Assembly (NCBI GenBank): GCA_016197205.1
Contig: JACPWG010000034.1
Span: 62,001 to 126,000, forward strand
Origin: Planctomycetota bacterium
Lineage (GTDB): Bacteria; Planctomycetota; MHYJ01; WSZJ01; JACPWG01
Direction of reading: 5' to 3'
Length of the DNA: 64,000 nt
The notes beneath the pieces were generated by a model. It was not told the origin of the DNA. It saw nothing but the letters and a program-made list of their open reading frames with translations, and did no database searches. Positions 17,201-26,704 of this stretch are shown here, piece by piece. How positions within the stretch are numbered: position 1 is the first letter of the stretch; each line of letters begins with the position of its first letter. The translations under genes were made by a program, and so were the position numbers.

Positions 17201-18678
17201 TCCTTCGAGAGCTGTTCGAGCTGCGTCCGGTCGCCGTTCCGACTCGCGGCGACGGCCTCCGCCAGCGGCGTGCGCACTTCGGCGAGGAGCGAGCTCTGCA
17301 GCAGCGAGCTCTCCGCGCGAGCGCTCTCGGTGCGCGCGTGCCAGGCGAAGCGGGCCGTTGCTCCGCCGAGCAGGAGGACCGCCGCCACCGCGGCGACCAG
17401 GCCGCGGCGACGGCCGAGGCGCCGGCGCAGCCGATACGTCCAGGAGGGAGGCCTCGCCAGGATCGGCTCGTCGTCGAGGAAGCGCCCCAAGTCCTCGGCG
17501 AGGGCCCGCGCGCTGTCATAGCGCCGCTCCGGCTGCTTCTCGAGGCACTTCATGCAGATCGTCTCGAGGTCCGGATCCACGCGTCGCGCGCTCCGTTCCG
17601 CACGGACCACGCGAGCGGGCGGTACCGGCTCTTCGTGCAGGATCCGGAGGAGGAGCTCCAGGCAGGTTACCCCGTCGAAGGGCGGCCGACCGGCCAGGTA
17701 GGCGTAGAGGATGACGCCGAGGCTCCAGACATCGCTGCGCGGGCCGAGGAGCGCCTGGTCCCCGTTGGCGTGCTCGGGGGACATGAACTCCGGCGTGCCC
17801 AGGATGGCCTGCGTGGCCGTCAGGCGCCGAGACTCCTTGTCGTTGACCTCCTTGGCCAGCCCGAAATCGCTGACGAAGGGGCGCCCGCTCTCGTCCAGCA
17901 GGATGTTGGCCGGCTTGACGTCCCGGTGGACGATGCCGGCCTCGTGGGCGGCGTGCAGCGCGTATGCGACGTCGCGCAACACTTCCACGAAGCGCCGGGT
18001 CTTCATCCCCGTCTTCGCGGCTTCCAGGCTCTCCCCCTGGATGAAGTCCATCGTGAAATAGTCCTGGCCCTGCCACGTCCCCGCGTCGTGCACCTGCACG
18101 ATGTTGGGGTGGCGGAGGCGCCCCACGGCGCGGGCCTCGCGCAAGAAGCGCTCGGAGGCTTCACGGGCCTGGCCGACCGGGGCGAGGAGCATTTTGAGCG
18201 CCACGGAGCGGCCCAGATGCTGATCGTACGCGAGGTGCACGACGCCCATCCCGCCGCGGCCCAGCTCGCGGAGCAGGCGGTAGCGCCCGAACGGATGGCC
18301 GCCCGACGGGGCCCCGGGAGCAGCGGCGGGTCCGGGCGCGGGAGAGTCGGGAGGGAGCGGCGCGGGTGCGGTGCTTCCCGGACGCGCGACTCGGATTGTG
18401 GGAGCGTCACCAGGCGGCTGCGGGCCTGCCCCGGAGGGCGTCTCCGGGGAAGCGAACGGGGACCCCTGCGCGAGGGCCGGCGAGACGGGCGCCGGGGGCG
18501 GCTGTTCGTGTGACATCGGCATCGGCGGCTGCGTGACGCCGGCGGACCCGCACGGGAAGAGGGCCGGGCCTCCGTCCGCCTCCCCGACACTCGTACCTTC
18601 CGGCTTGCGCCCCGCGTGTGGCGCCGCCCCTTCGCACCCGGCCCCCGCTTCCGACGAGACTCCCACGTCCACCTCCAT
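14248..18678 (-). CDS. Giant transmembrane Ser/Thr kinase with twelve 46-residue TPR-like repeats
   Basis: A 1476-residue protein. The kinase domain spans about 128-395 (GGMGVVHLA, HRDVKPANI from His251, DFG from Asp271), with a transmembrane helix near 420-440. The tail is helical and TPR-like. Residues 850-1401 (14476-16131) are exactly twelve consecutive 46-residue units with no insertion or deletion, each opening with DPRxSLRRA-type sequence and containing xNRAxxxxxLAxAxxxRG. This is longer than the canonical 34-residue TPR. Between 570 and 640 lies an Ala/Gly/Pro-rich insertion. The start at 18678, 24 bp after the upstream stop, is the first ATG; MPMSHE further in is an alternative, since no strong ribosome binding site marks either. 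Confidence 0.9.
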   Translation of the reverse strand: MEVDVGVSSEAGAGCEGAAPHAGRKPEGTSVGEADGGPALFPCGSAGVTQPPMPMSHEQPPPAPVSPALAQGSPFASPETPSGAGPQPPGDAPTIRVARPGSTAPAPLPPDSPAPGPAAAPGAPSGGHPFGRYRLLRELGRGGMGVVHLAYDQHLGRSVALKMLLAPVGQAREASERFLREARAVGRLRHPNIVQVHDAGTWQGQDYFTMDFIQGESLEAAKTGMKTRRFVEVLRDVAYALHAAHEAGIVHRDVKPANILLDESGRPFVSDFGLAKEVNDKESRRLTATQAILGTPEFMSPEHANGDQALLGPRSDVWSLGVILYAYLAGRPPFDGVTCLELLLRILHEEPVPPARVVRAERSARRVDPDLETICMKCLEKQPERRYDSARALAEDLGRFLDDEPILARPPSWTYRLRRRLGRRRGLVAAVAAVLLLGGATARFAWHARTESARAESSLLQSSLLAEVRTPLAEAVAASRNGDRTQLEQLSKDILARVDATLAKDPNVAEARHLKGWVLRLLGRLPEAIAELDEAARLRPGDVRTLYERAIARMEQVAALRPRDEERRSPVPGAAGAGGGAGAGAGAAPSGPPEVAVATPAPAPAGQDAGAPAGASAPAAAAGETRGPALAALRGAAQADFSEVLRLARDPAPAAALGNARLACVSGFERLLAGDLDAAERHFTKALEADHQLPDVRTGRLLLLQEKSLRGDLEIDALVAAYDQALAGGAADAANLGECALALNRHAVRLRAQGRLADASRAWGLAEERARKAIESNPKLPEGHIARCLVLAKWAEARMSAGEDVTASVREAIEAAGNGLLLDAGRGDGYRERGIAEMLLGRQQTDRGLDPRDTLRRAIADFDAARQRIPADSTIVVERAAAYRSLGEADSTREVDPRPSYDRALADLDALLEKEPLDRAARANRACVHSAVAQAESAQGVDPLGSFRRAVADFEHVLQETPDDGELLNNVAFVLWNLGQAEFDRSLDPIPSYRRALSALDRALACNPRQPHVRRNQGITRVLLADAEGRGGRDPGALLRLALDDFEAALLQNPGDTDAFAKRALCRRRLADASAARGADPRADLERALVDLDEAVRRMPSSAWYLENRSEVGRLLGELDGDRGRDPRERHRRAIEDASASLRLDAKAHPAYTARAIALLRLGEADGLRGIDPRPSYRGARADLEQALTRAPDDRLARSTQAILGLLVARAEEAQGADPRPSLREAIDALGEFLRRWPADASAYGNRAVALADLAKADRNRGVDPRPTLRRALTDYDQALRWKPDFPSALNGRGNAWREIGDVDHVLRLDPRESLRQAIEAFSEAIRRNPKTGNFLVNRASAYAQLAEVQVERGEDPRETVRLGLVDCDEALRLDAASAPAHNNRGNLLQLLADAEATRGGVPGPIRERALQDFQATIAAHAPQGYLNLGRLLRDLGRYEEAIAAFEACAQAMPELAGRCRLECERTRAAAVGKGK

Positions 18679-18702
18679 TCAGGGCACGACCGGTCGCCGT
18701 CC

Positions 18703-21700
18703 TCACCGCAGCCCGCGCACGTACGCCACGAACGCCTGCTGCGTCGCCGCCAGGTCCACGCCCCCCCACGCCTTCTGGAACGCGCTCCGGCTGCTCGCGC
18801 CCTCCCGCAGGAGAGCGATGTAGGCGTCGATCGCCGTCTTCAGCGCCGGCTCCCGGGCGCTCATGAAGTAGTGCAGCATGGCCCACGCCTGGGCATACTT
18901 CAAACTCACCAGCTCCGGCGGCCCGCCGTAGAATTCCGCGGGCGTCTCCAGCATGAGCTGCTGGAAGGGCACGAGCGCCCCGCCCGCGTCCAGCCAGCCG
19001 CGAAGGCCCCGCAGCCGGCCTTCGAGCACCAGCGCCTTTCGGGCGACCTGCCCGCCCTTGAGCTCGACCGCGCTCATGTACTCGGCCAGCCCTTCGTTCA
19101 GCCAGAAGGGGGGCTCCGGCGCCAGCGGATGGAAGAACTGGTGGAAGCCCTCGTGAAACATCACCTGGGCCGTCTGCTCGCCGGTGACGTCCGCCTTGTC
19201 CTCGAAGAGCAGGAGCTGCCGGTACTCGGGGTGATAGTAGCCGCCGGTGAATTCCACGCGGTCGTTGATCGACAGCTCCGCGTAGGTCTGATACCCCTCG
19301 CGCGTGTCGAACACGAGGACGTCCCCCTTCGGCTCCGTGGGCAGCCGCACGCCAAAGGAGGCCGCATAGAAGGCCGCCACCGTCTCCAGGTTCGCCGCCA
19401 GCTCCGTCGCTTTCGCGGAGCTGATGTCCGTGCGCACGACGTAGTGTTCCGTCTCCTTGGTGAAGGTCTTCGACCAGCCCGGCCCGCGCCGGACGTGCCG
19501 CGCGTTGCGCAGGCGCCGGCGGGTCTCGCCGTCCCGAGGGGCGAGCTCCAGCACCAGCTCCAGGTCGTCGATCGCGGCGTCGTACCGGTGCTCGTGGAAC
19601 TCCAGGCTCCCGCGCGCGGCGTAGCCTTCCGCGCAGTCCGGCACGGTCTCCAGCACCCTCTCCAGCTCGGCGCGCGCTCCGGTCAAGTCGTTTCGATGCA
19701 GGAGCAGCCGGGCGAGCGCGATGCGCGCCTCGTGGAAATTCGGCGCGAGCCCAAGGGCCCTCCGGACGTCCGAGAGCCCCGCCGCCGTCTCCCCGCCGAA
19801 CACGTAGGTCAGGAGCCCGCGGTAGAAGTAGCCGCCCGGGAAGCCAGGGGCTTCCTTGATGAGCGCGTCCAGCGACTGCTGCAGGCGCGCGGGGTCCGCG
19901 ATCTCCCCGGTCCGCACCGCGGCCTTCGCCGCCCGATACGCGGCCAGCCCCTGCTTCGAAAGTCCGCGGAGGCCCTCCGCCTCGATCGAGAGCGGCGTGT
20001 CCGGTTCCGCGAGCGGGATCGCCGGCCCGGGCCGCGCTTTCAGGTCCTCCTCCAGCTCCCGCATGGCGAGCGTCTCGGCCTCGCTGAACGTCTTCCGCAC
20101 CCAGCCTTCCGGGACCTTGCCGTCCAGCGAGAGCCGGTCCACCCGCACGCTTCCCCGCTCCGCCGCGATCCCCCCGACCAGGATCACCACCTCGCTGAAA
20201 CGGTTCGCTTCCCCCCGCCAGAGGCTCTTCCTCCCCGCCGACACCTCGAACTTCAAATTCGCGAACCTCATCTCCAGCGCGCCGGCGGGCAGCCGCGCCG
20301 GCCCCGCGAGCGCCTCGGCCGCGCCCCCCGCGGTCATGCGCAGCACGCGGTACTGCGTCCCGGCCGGGTCGACCGACAGCATGTACCCCGACTCGGGCTC
20401 GCCGCCCTTTCCGAAAAAAAGACCTATAAACGGGGACGCCGCGTTCCCCGTGAGGCCGCGAACGCCCACCCGCACCTCGTCCACGAACGCGATTTCCTTC
20501 GGCGCGACGTAGAAGAACCGCTGCCCCGCCACGAGCAGCGCGCCGTTCCCCACCGAGGCGTGCGTGCCGGCAGGGGCGCGGAAGTCCTCCACTTCCTCGT
20601 CGGCGGCGAAGCCGTACTCCACGTGCAGGAAGCTCTTCCCGATCCGCCGCCAGCTTCCCTTGAAGATTTTTTTTCGCTCCCGGAATTTCCGGAGGTCGGG
20701 CAGGCGCGGGAGGAAGCCGGCGTCGAGCTTGACCGCCTGGTCGAACTCGCGCTGCGCGACGTCGAAGAGGTCCCGGAGCGTGCAGAAGCAGCCGAGCCGG
20801 AAGTGGTCTTCGGCGGAGTCCGAGTCGGCGGCCATGCGCCGCAGGTAGTACGCTTCCTTGGGTTCGAGGCTGTCGAAGGCGATGGGCATCCGCACCCGGG
20901 GCTCCTCGCTCTCGAGCGTGACCCCGTCCTCGCGGTACTCCAACACGCGCGTCCTCTTGAGGACCATCCCCTCGGAAATCGGGAGCTCGAGCGGCTGCCG
21001 GGCCGTGGCCTCCACGATGCGCTTCGACTGCTCCGCCACGGCGCGAGCCTTCTCTGCATGGGCCTCGCGAATGCGGGCGCGCGCCGCGTCCACCCGTTCC
21101 ACGGCGAACTTGCGGCGGGAAGCGGCGATGGCGGCGAGCTTGGCGGCCTCTTGCTCCTCCGGGCGCGCCCGGGGCGGGTCCTCGACGGCGACCTTGCCGC
21201 GCCGGGCGTCCGCGGCCAGCACCTCCTCGCGCGCGGCGCGAATCCGGCCCGCGAGGGACGCGATTCCCCAGGCGCTTGCGCCGTCGAGCAGCGCGAGGCC
21301 GTCCTTCGACTTCCCGGCCGCGGCCAGCCGCAGCGCCTCGTCGGCGAGAGGGCCGAGCGCGGCCTCGGCCCCGGCTTGGATCCGGTCGTCAAGCTCCCGG
21401 AGGCGAGGGGCAAGCTGCCCCTCCACGTCGGAGGTCGCGGGAAAGGAGCGGAGCCGCTTCCGTGCTTCGCCGAAGGCTCGTGCGCGGAGCAGCTCCTCGA
21501 TCCGCGTCGTGATCGTTTCAAGCGCGGCCCGTCCCTCTTCCGCCTCCCGCCGCACCGCCGCCGCCAGCTCCTTCGCCCTCGCGCCGAGGGGCGAGTCGCC
21601 CGCCCGCGCGGCGAACTCGCCGCAGCTTTGCGCGAAGGCGAAGAGGTCGAGCGGCCGCTGGTTCGACAGCTCGACGAGAGCCGCGTGCTCGGCCTCCAGG

Positions 21701-22623
21701 GCGGCGGCCTGCGTGCGGCTTGACTCCAGGTGCGCTTGCAGAGCCGCCGCCTCGGCGTCCCGGCGAGCCGCGGCGCGGGCGACGAAAACCAGGAAGCCCG
21801 CGACGACCGAAAGCACCCCGGCCACGCCGGCCGCCACGACCCACCCCGGCCCCGGCCGCCCCACCCGGTCACGCCCGGCCCGGGGCACGTAGCGCGGCGC
21901 CGGGACGGGGGCACGCGCGGGGGCCGGTCGGGCGGCGGGCACCGGCATGGGGACGGTCTTCTCCCCCACGCCCGCGGCGGGTCCCCGACTCTCCGCGCGC
22001 GCCGTCACGGGGGGCGCCGCGGGGAGGGCCGGCGCCGCGGGCGGGAGCGCGACCCTTTCCCCGAGGAAGCTGCCGGCCGCGTCGAGTCGTTCGCCGCGTG
22101 CGCCGTCCTGCAGGCGAGCGCCGCAGCGCGGACACTGCAGCGCCCCGCCCTCGGGGATGCGGGAGGCATTGTACTGCGTCGAGCAGTTCGGGCAGGAGAC
22201 GATCCGCTTCGTTTGGTACTCGAGCAGCTCCGTCACCTGCCCGGGGTGCAGGTAGCCGAGCTGCACGAGGACCTCGCCGAGTCGCCGACCGGCCCCGGTC
22301 CCCTCCGCGAGGCCCTGGGCGCGCACGGCCTCGTGGAGCCGCTCAGGCGTGAGCCATCCGCGGCGGACCGCCTCTTGCCCGAGCAGCGTCTCTCCGCGGG
22401 AGCGCGAGGAGTAGTCGGAAGGACGTGCGAGATTCGCCGCCTGGGTGCGGAGCAGGCTTTCCAACTCGACGCTTGCGAGGAAATGGCGCTCCACGAGGAG
22501 TTGGCTGAGGAGCTTGCCCGGCCGGGCCGCCTGCTCGCGGAGCAGGGCGTCGAGCTGCGGCTGCGTGAGGTAGCCGCGGTCGATCGCGAGCTTGCCGAGG
22601 AGCACTTCGTTGGAGCGGTCCAT
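18703..22623 (-). CDS. Anchored gluzincin-like metallopeptidase with MshEN-like modules, zinc ribbon and TPRs
   Basis: A 1306-residue protein and first gene of a three-gene operon. Residues 8-65 and 84-140 hold two pairs of helical modules (LLGKLAIDRGYLTQPQLDAL; LLGQEAVRRGWLTPERL; LGEVLVQLGYLHPGQV). A CPNC...CPRC zinc ribbon is at about 143-172, a transmembrane helix near 260-283, then coiled coil, a beta-rich middle and TPRs (about 1010-1090). The C-terminal domain has HEGFH (His1157, Glu1158, His1161) and NEGLAEY (Glu1177), the zinc ligands of a gluzincin, in the style of planctomycete DUF1570-like proteins. It should act outside the membrane. The ATG at 22623 fits the module start; its ribosome binding site is weak. 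Confidence 0.88.
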   Translation of the reverse strand: MDRSNEVLLGKLAIDRGYLTQPQLDALLREQAARPGKLLSQLLVERHFLASVELESLLRTQAANLARPSDYSSRSRGETLLGQEAVRRGWLTPERLHEAVRAQGLAEGTGAGRRLGEVLVQLGYLHPGQVTELLEYQTKRIVSCPNCSTQYNASRIPEGGALQCPRCGARLQDGARGERLDAAGSFLGERVALPPAAPALPAAPPVTARAESRGPAAGVGEKTVPMPVPAARPAPARAPVPAPRYVPRAGRDRVGRPGPGWVVAAGVAGVLSVVAGFLVFVARAAARRDAEAAALQAHLESSRTQAAALEAEHAALVELSNQRPLDLFAFAQSCGEFAARAGDSPLGARAKELAAAVRREAEEGRAALETITTRIEELLRARAFGEARKRLRSFPATSDVEGQLAPRLRELDDRIQAGAEAALGPLADEALRLAAAGKSKDGLALLDGASAWGIASLAGRIRAAREEVLAADARRGKVAVEDPPRARPEEQEAAKLAAIAASRRKFAVERVDAARARIREAHAEKARAVAEQSKRIVEATARQPLELPISEGMVLKRTRVLEYREDGVTLESEEPRVRMPIAFDSLEPKEAYYLRRMAADSDSAEDHFRLGCFCTLRDLFDVAQREFDQAVKLDAGFLPRLPDLRKFRERKKIFKGSWRRIGKSFLHVEYGFAADEEVEDFRAPAGTHASVGNGALLVAGQRFFYVAPKEIAFVDEVRVGVRGLTGNAASPFIGLFFGKGGEPESGYMLSVDPAGTQYRVLRMTAGGAAEALAGPARLPAGALEMRFANLKFEVSAGRKSLWRGEANRFSEVVILVGGIAAERGSVRVDRLSLDGKVPEGWVRKTFSEAETLAMRELEEDLKARPGPAIPLAEPDTPLSIEAEGLRGLSKQGLAAYRAAKAAVRTGEIADPARLQQSLDALIKEAPGFPGGYFYRGLLTYVFGGETAAGLSDVRRALGLAPNFHEARIALARLLLHRNDLTGARAELERVLETVPDCAEGYAARGSLEFHEHRYDAAIDDLELVLELAPRDGETRRRLRNARHVRRGPGWSKTFTKETEHYVVRTDISSAKATELAANLETVAAFYAASFGVRLPTEPKGDVLVFDTREGYQTYAELSINDRVEFTGGYYHPEYRQLLLFEDKADVTGEQTAQVMFHEGFHQFFHPLAPEPPFWLNEGLAEYMSAVELKGGQVARKALVLEGRLRGLRGWLDAGGALVPFQQLMLETPAEFYGGPPELVSLKYAQAWAMLHYFMSAREPALKTAIDAYIALLREGASSRSAFQKAWGGVDLAATQQAFVAYVRGLR

Positions 22624-22931
22624 GGCGGAACTCTCGCGGCGAAGGGGGGAGCGGGGGTTCGGCGAGTGGTGGGCCGTTGACGAAGTCCAGGCACGAGGCC
22701 TGGGGGCGCGGGCCTCCGCCCCGCGCGAACGACCGCAGGGGTTAGCGCCCGCGCAAGAATTACTTTACATTTCCGTGGATCGACCGATGCCTGGGGGCGC
22801 GGGCCTCCGGCCGGGGGCAGGCTCCGGCTGGTTTCGCTTCTATCCGCGACTCCGAAAGCGTATAATATCCGCCGGTCCGGCCTCTCTCACGGCGGGTCGG
22901 CTCGAGGACCACCGCGGGGGAGATCCGACCG
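22624..22931. other. Interval with hairpin repeats and the smpB promoter
   Basis: It contains two copies of CCTGGGGGCGCGGGCCTCC (about 22699 and 22790), the first closing a hairpin with CCCCGCGC, and AGCGCCCGCGCAAGAATTAC at 22744, which recurs in altered form at 56064. A TATAAT lies at 22861. No gene is seen. Confidence 0.7.
22861..22866 (+). promoter_or_regulatory. Possible -10 box for smpB-ssrA
   Basis: A perfect TATAAT, 65 bp upstream of the smpB ATG. No good -35 hexamer sits at the right distance (the 17-bp position reads TTCTAT). Confidence 0.4.
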
Positions 22932-23411
22932 ATGGCTGAAGGCGAAAAGAAAGCGAAAGAACCGGGCGACATCCAACCCGTGCAGAAGAACAAGAAGGCG
23001 TTTTTCAATTACGAGATCACGGATCGCTTCGAGGCCGGGATCGTCCTGACGGGGACGGAGGTGAAGTCGATCCGCGAGGGACAGTGTTCGATCCAGGAAG
23101 CGTACGCGAAGGTCGAACGCGGCGAGGCGTGGATCATCAACATGGACATCAGCCCGTACCATGCGGGCAGCTACATGAATCACCAGCCGAAGCGGGTACG
23201 CAAACTCCTCTTGCGCAAGGCGGAGATCGCGAAGCTGCTCGGCAAGACGAAGATCAAGGGCCTGACCTTGATTCCCCTGTCGCTCTACTTCAAGCGGGGG
23301 CTGGCCAAGCTCTCGCTCGGCGTGGGGAAGGGGAAGAAACTCTGGGACAAGCGGGAGGATTCGAAAAAAAAGACGGCCGACCGGGACGTGCGTCGCGCGA
23401 TGTCCCGGTAG
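22932..23411 (+). CDS. smpB: SsrA-binding protein SmpB
   Basis: A 159-residue protein of normal family length. It binds tmRNA and delivers it to stalled ribosomes for trans-translation. Recognisable family segments are KKAFFNYEI, GIVLTGTEVKSIREG, EAWIINMDISPY, RKLLLRKAEI and the basic C-terminal tail (KKKTADRDVRRAM) that folds in the decoding centre. It is preceded by GGGGGAG about 10 nt upstream, and its RNA partner ssrA starts 26 bp after its stop, a common arrangement. An A8 run at 23364-23371 encodes part of a Lys3 stretch near the C-terminus. Confidence 0.98.
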   Translation: MAEGEKKAKEPGDIQPVQKNKKAFFNYEITDRFEAGIVLTGTEVKSIREGQCSIQEAYAKVERGEAWIINMDISPYHAGSYMNHQPKRVRKLLLRKAEIAKLLGKTKIKGLTLIPLSLYFKRGLAKLSLGVGKGKKLWDKREDSKKKTADRDVRRAMSR

Positions 23412-23436
23412 GCAGGGACACGATCCCGACAGCTCC

Positions 23437-23816
<380 letters not shown>

Positions 23817-23887
23817 CTGGGTGAGCGCGACGAACTCCGCCGGCAGGAGACCGCCGCGCGTACCCGCTCTCTCGGCCGACCGACCCG

Positions 23888-26458
23888 ATGATTGAGCTTC
23901 CCTGTCCGTTCTGTGGGAACGTGATGTTCGCCCGGGAAGAGCGGGCGGGCCAGGAGAAAGTCTGTCCGGCCTGCAAGAAGACCACGACCATCCCGCAGGT
24001 CACGTCGAAAGCCGACACGATGGACGCCCTGGTCCAGGTCGGCCCTTCGCGCGGCGACCTCCTCTTCGGTCGGATCGCTCTCCAGAGCAAGCTGATCACC
24101 GATGTCCAACTCGCCGACGCCATCGTCGCGCAGGAAAAGCTGCTCGCGAGCGGTCAGAAGGCCGCCCTCGGCTCCATTCTGCAGGACAAGGGCTACCTTA
24201 CGGACGGCGCCGTGCGGGCCGTCCTGAAGGCCCAAGGCGAAGTGGAGTCGCGCGCGGAGGACGCTCAGTACGGCTCGATCGCGGTGGCCAACCGCTTCCT
24301 CACGCAGAAGATGCTGGAAAGGGCCCTCGCGATGCAGCGCGAAAGCCTCAATCGCGGCGAACCGGCCAAGCACCTCGGACGGCTGCTCGTCGAGTTGGGC
24401 TTCCTGACCGAGCAGCAGCACCTCGCCGTGCTTTCCGCGCAAAAGCGCATGGGCAAGCCCGTCCCGCCGACCGGCACCATGGCCTCGGTGCAGGCCCCGG
24501 GGGCCCCCGCGCGCGCGGCGGCCGCTCCCCGACGATCGGAGCCGCCGCCGATCGAGGAACTCCCGCCCGTCCTCGAAGCGCCGCCCCCCGTGCTCAGGTC
24601 GCCCCGCCCCGCGGCGGTGCCGACTACCTATCCCCCGCCCGATCCAGCCGCGCAGTTGCTGCCCCCGGCTCGCCGCGCCGCTCCGACCGCGGCGGCACCG
24701 TCCGCATTGCCGTCCGTATCGCCGCACGGGCCCCCTTCGGCCGCGCCGGCCGGTCCGGGAATACCGCTCGCACGACGCGGGCCCCCAGCCGCGGGCGGCA
24801 GCGGGGGCAGGCCGACTCCGCCAGGGGTCGCGCGCCCGGCGCCGCGCGTGCCGCCGCAGGCCCCGCCGCCGCCGCTGGACGATCTGGTGGACGTCACGAC
24901 GCCGCAACCCCCAGAACAAAACCCCGTCTCGCCCCTCATGAAACGCTTCATGAATCGCGTGAAGACCGGGGAATCGGCGGCGCTTCCCAGACGGAGCGCG
25001 CCGCCAGGCGTCAAGACGAGCGGTCCCCCGGTGGTCATGAAGATGGGGCCCCCGCCCCTGCCCGGCTCCGCCCCCCCGCCGTTGGCCGGCGTGGTCGCAA
25101 GCGGGCCGGCGCAAGGCCAGGCCCCGACGCCTCCCGGCGGACGCCCCCCGGCAGCCCGCGCGCCGGTGCGCCCCAACCCTTCGGCGCCGCCATTCGCCGC
25201 GTCCCCAGGGGCAGCGCCGCCCGCAAGACCCGCTACCGCGGCGACGCCCGGCCTCACGCCGGCGGCGCCTGCCGCGCTTCCGGCCGCCGCAGCGCCCACG
25301 GCCCGCACCAGCCGGCCGACGACGAGCTCGACCCCGTCCGGCGCACCCCCGCCGCCCGCGGAGGAGGTCCAGGACTTCGAGCCGGTGGAGTCGACGCGGG
25401 ATCCCACCACCGCCGAGGAACTGGCCATGGCCGACTTCGCGGCGCTCGATTTCGCGGGCGAGGAGGAAGTCCCGGCCGCCCTTCCCGCCGACCCCGCCGG
25501 CGAGAGCACCGACGAGGCGCTGCCCGAGCCGGAGACGGAAAAGCTTTCCCTCGAAGAACTGCGCCAGGCGCCTGACCTCCCGCCGGGGTCGCTCCCTCCC
25601 CCGGCCCCGTCCGGCCCGCCGGGTGCGGCGCCGCGCCCCGGGCCCGAGTTCGTCGGGTCCAGCGAAGACGACACCATCGACGAGTCGGCCAGGCTGCGGC
25701 CGGCGGAGGGTCCGTCCCCGCACCTCGTCCTACCGGACGACTCGGAGCTCGCGATCCTGGACCCGCTGCCGGCGGAGGCCTACGCCGCGCTGCCGGACGA
25801 CGCACCGGAGCCGGATCCCTTTGCCCTCGAGCCCTTGCCCGCGGACGTGGTGGAGGAGGCGCTCCCCCTGCCCGACGACGCGGTCGAGGAGGATTCGCAT
25901 CCGTCGGTGCCGATCCTCCCGGTCGATCCGGAGGCGCCGCCGGACGAAATCATGCGCCCGGAGGAGGGGGTCGCCGAGATGGTCGCCGGCATCCTGGGAG
26001 ACGACACGCAAGACTCGGGCGAAGCGCCGATCGGCATGGCGGGGCCGGTCGATGAGACGCAGGGGGACGAGACCGACGGTTACGAGGTGCCCGTCCAGCC
26101 CGGCGGCCCGCCGCCGTTGCCCGCGCCCTCTCCCCCGCCGTTGCCCCCGCGGAACGTGCCCGTGATCCGGATGGACGAGGACACGCACGACGACCTGCCG
26201 CTGGTGCGCGGCACGGAGCCGCCGCCCGCGCGCCCCTCGTACGTCATGCAGGAGGTCAAGGGCTCCCCCTATTTCGTGTCCTCGACGCCGACGCCTCTTC
26301 CGCACCCGGCGGTGGAGGCGCCGACCTCCCCGGATGCGCCGTCCGCGTCGCAGGCCGTCCCGCTCGCCCCCTTCCCGTGTCCGCACTGCGGCTCCGACAA
26401 CCTGGCTCGGGCCCGCTTCTGCTCCGGCTGCGGGCAGCCGCTGTCCTTCCGCAGATGA
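23888..26458 (+). CDS. Pro/Ala-rich protein with MshEN-like modules between two zinc ribbons
   Basis: An 856-residue protein of unknown function. An N-terminal zinc ribbon has Cys6, Cys9, Cys26 and Cys29. Residues about 55-190 hold two pairs of helical modules (LLFGRIALQSKLITDVQLAD; LGSILQDKGYLTDGAV; YGSIAVANRFLTQKMLERAL; LGRLLVELGFLTEQQ). From about 200 to 800 it is Pro/Ala-rich, then acidic and Pro-rich, and almost certainly disordered. It ends in a second zinc ribbon (Cys831, Cys834, Cys845, Cys848). There is no membrane segment or signal. The architecture suggests a cytoplasmic adaptor with a long flexible linker. The start ATG has no obvious ribosome binding site, but the zinc ribbon begins within five residues of it. 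Confidence 0.85.
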   Translation: MIELPCPFCGNVMFAREERAGQEKVCPACKKTTTIPQVTSKADTMDALVQVGPSRGDLLFGRIALQSKLITDVQLADAIVAQEKLLASGQKAALGSILQDKGYLTDGAVRAVLKAQGEVESRAEDAQYGSIAVANRFLTQKMLERALAMQRESLNRGEPAKHLGRLLVELGFLTEQQHLAVLSAQKRMGKPVPPTGTMASVQAPGAPARAAAAPRRSEPPPIEELPPVLEAPPPVLRSPRPAAVPTTYPPPDPAAQLLPPARRAAPTAAAPSALPSVSPHGPPSAAPAGPGIPLARRGPPAAGGSGGRPTPPGVARPAPRVPPQAPPPPLDDLVDVTTPQPPEQNPVSPLMKRFMNRVKTGESAALPRRSAPPGVKTSGPPVVMKMGPPPLPGSAPPPLAGVVASGPAQGQAPTPPGGRPPAARAPVRPNPSAPPFAASPGAAPPARPATAATPGLTPAAPAALPAAAAPTARTSRPTTSSTPSGAPPPPAEEVQDFEPVESTRDPTTAEELAMADFAALDFAGEEEVPAALPADPAGESTDEALPEPETEKLSLEELRQAPDLPPGSLPPPAPSGPPGAAPRPGPEFVGSSEDDTIDESARLRPAEGPSPHLVLPDDSELAILDPLPAEAYAALPDDAPEPDPFALEPLPADVVEEALPLPDDAVEEDSHPSVPILPVDPEAPPDEIMRPEEGVAEMVAGILGDDTQDSGEAPIGMAGPVDETQGDETDGYEVPVQPGGPPPLPAPSPPPLPPRNVPVIRMDEDTHDDLPLVRGTEPPPARPSYVMQEVKGSPYFVSSTPTPLPHPAVEAPTSPDAPSASQAVPLAPFPCPHCGSDNLARARFCSGCGQPLSFRR

Positions 26459-26554
26459 GGGACTTGCTCCTACGCGACCTTGGTACCGCCCCACAGAATT
26501 GGGTGACCAATTTGCTCGGCGATTTTGGCCGCCCGCTTTGTTGCGCTCGCTCGC

Positions 26555-26574
26555 CGTAGTTCTCCGTTACTACG
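26555..26574. repeat. Intergenic hairpin
   Basis: CGTAGT and ACTACG close an 8-nt loop, flanked on both sides by GCTCGCTCG-type sequence (CGCTCGCTCGC before, CCTCGCTCGCG after). It sits in the 246-bp gap after the Pro-rich gene; the gap also holds the repeat at 26621-26647. Confidence 0.55.
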
Positions 26575-26620
26575 CCTCGCTCGCGCGCCTCGCGGGCAGC
26601 CAAACTTGCCTTCGCCTATT

Positions 26621-26647
26621 GGCCACCGACTTCCGTGGAGCGGTACT
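26621..26647. repeat. Dispersed 27-bp repeat, copy 2
   Basis: Identical over 27 bp to 12791-12817. It lies 58 bp upstream of the CBS-domain gene. Confidence 0.85.
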
Positions 26648-26704
26648 TGGAATGGACCTCGGTCGAGTTACGCCCTTTTTCCCGCCATTGCCCGGGAGGC
26701 TGCG

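Noticed and set aside
18616..21723. A plus-strand open frame of 1035 codons opposite the metallopeptidase.
   Set aside because: Shadow frame; the minus strand carries module, zinc ribbon and HExxH motifs.
22744..22815. A riboswitch in front of smpB.
   Set aside because: The structured sequence is a dispersed hairpin repeat that also occurs after nth, and it matches no known riboswitch core.
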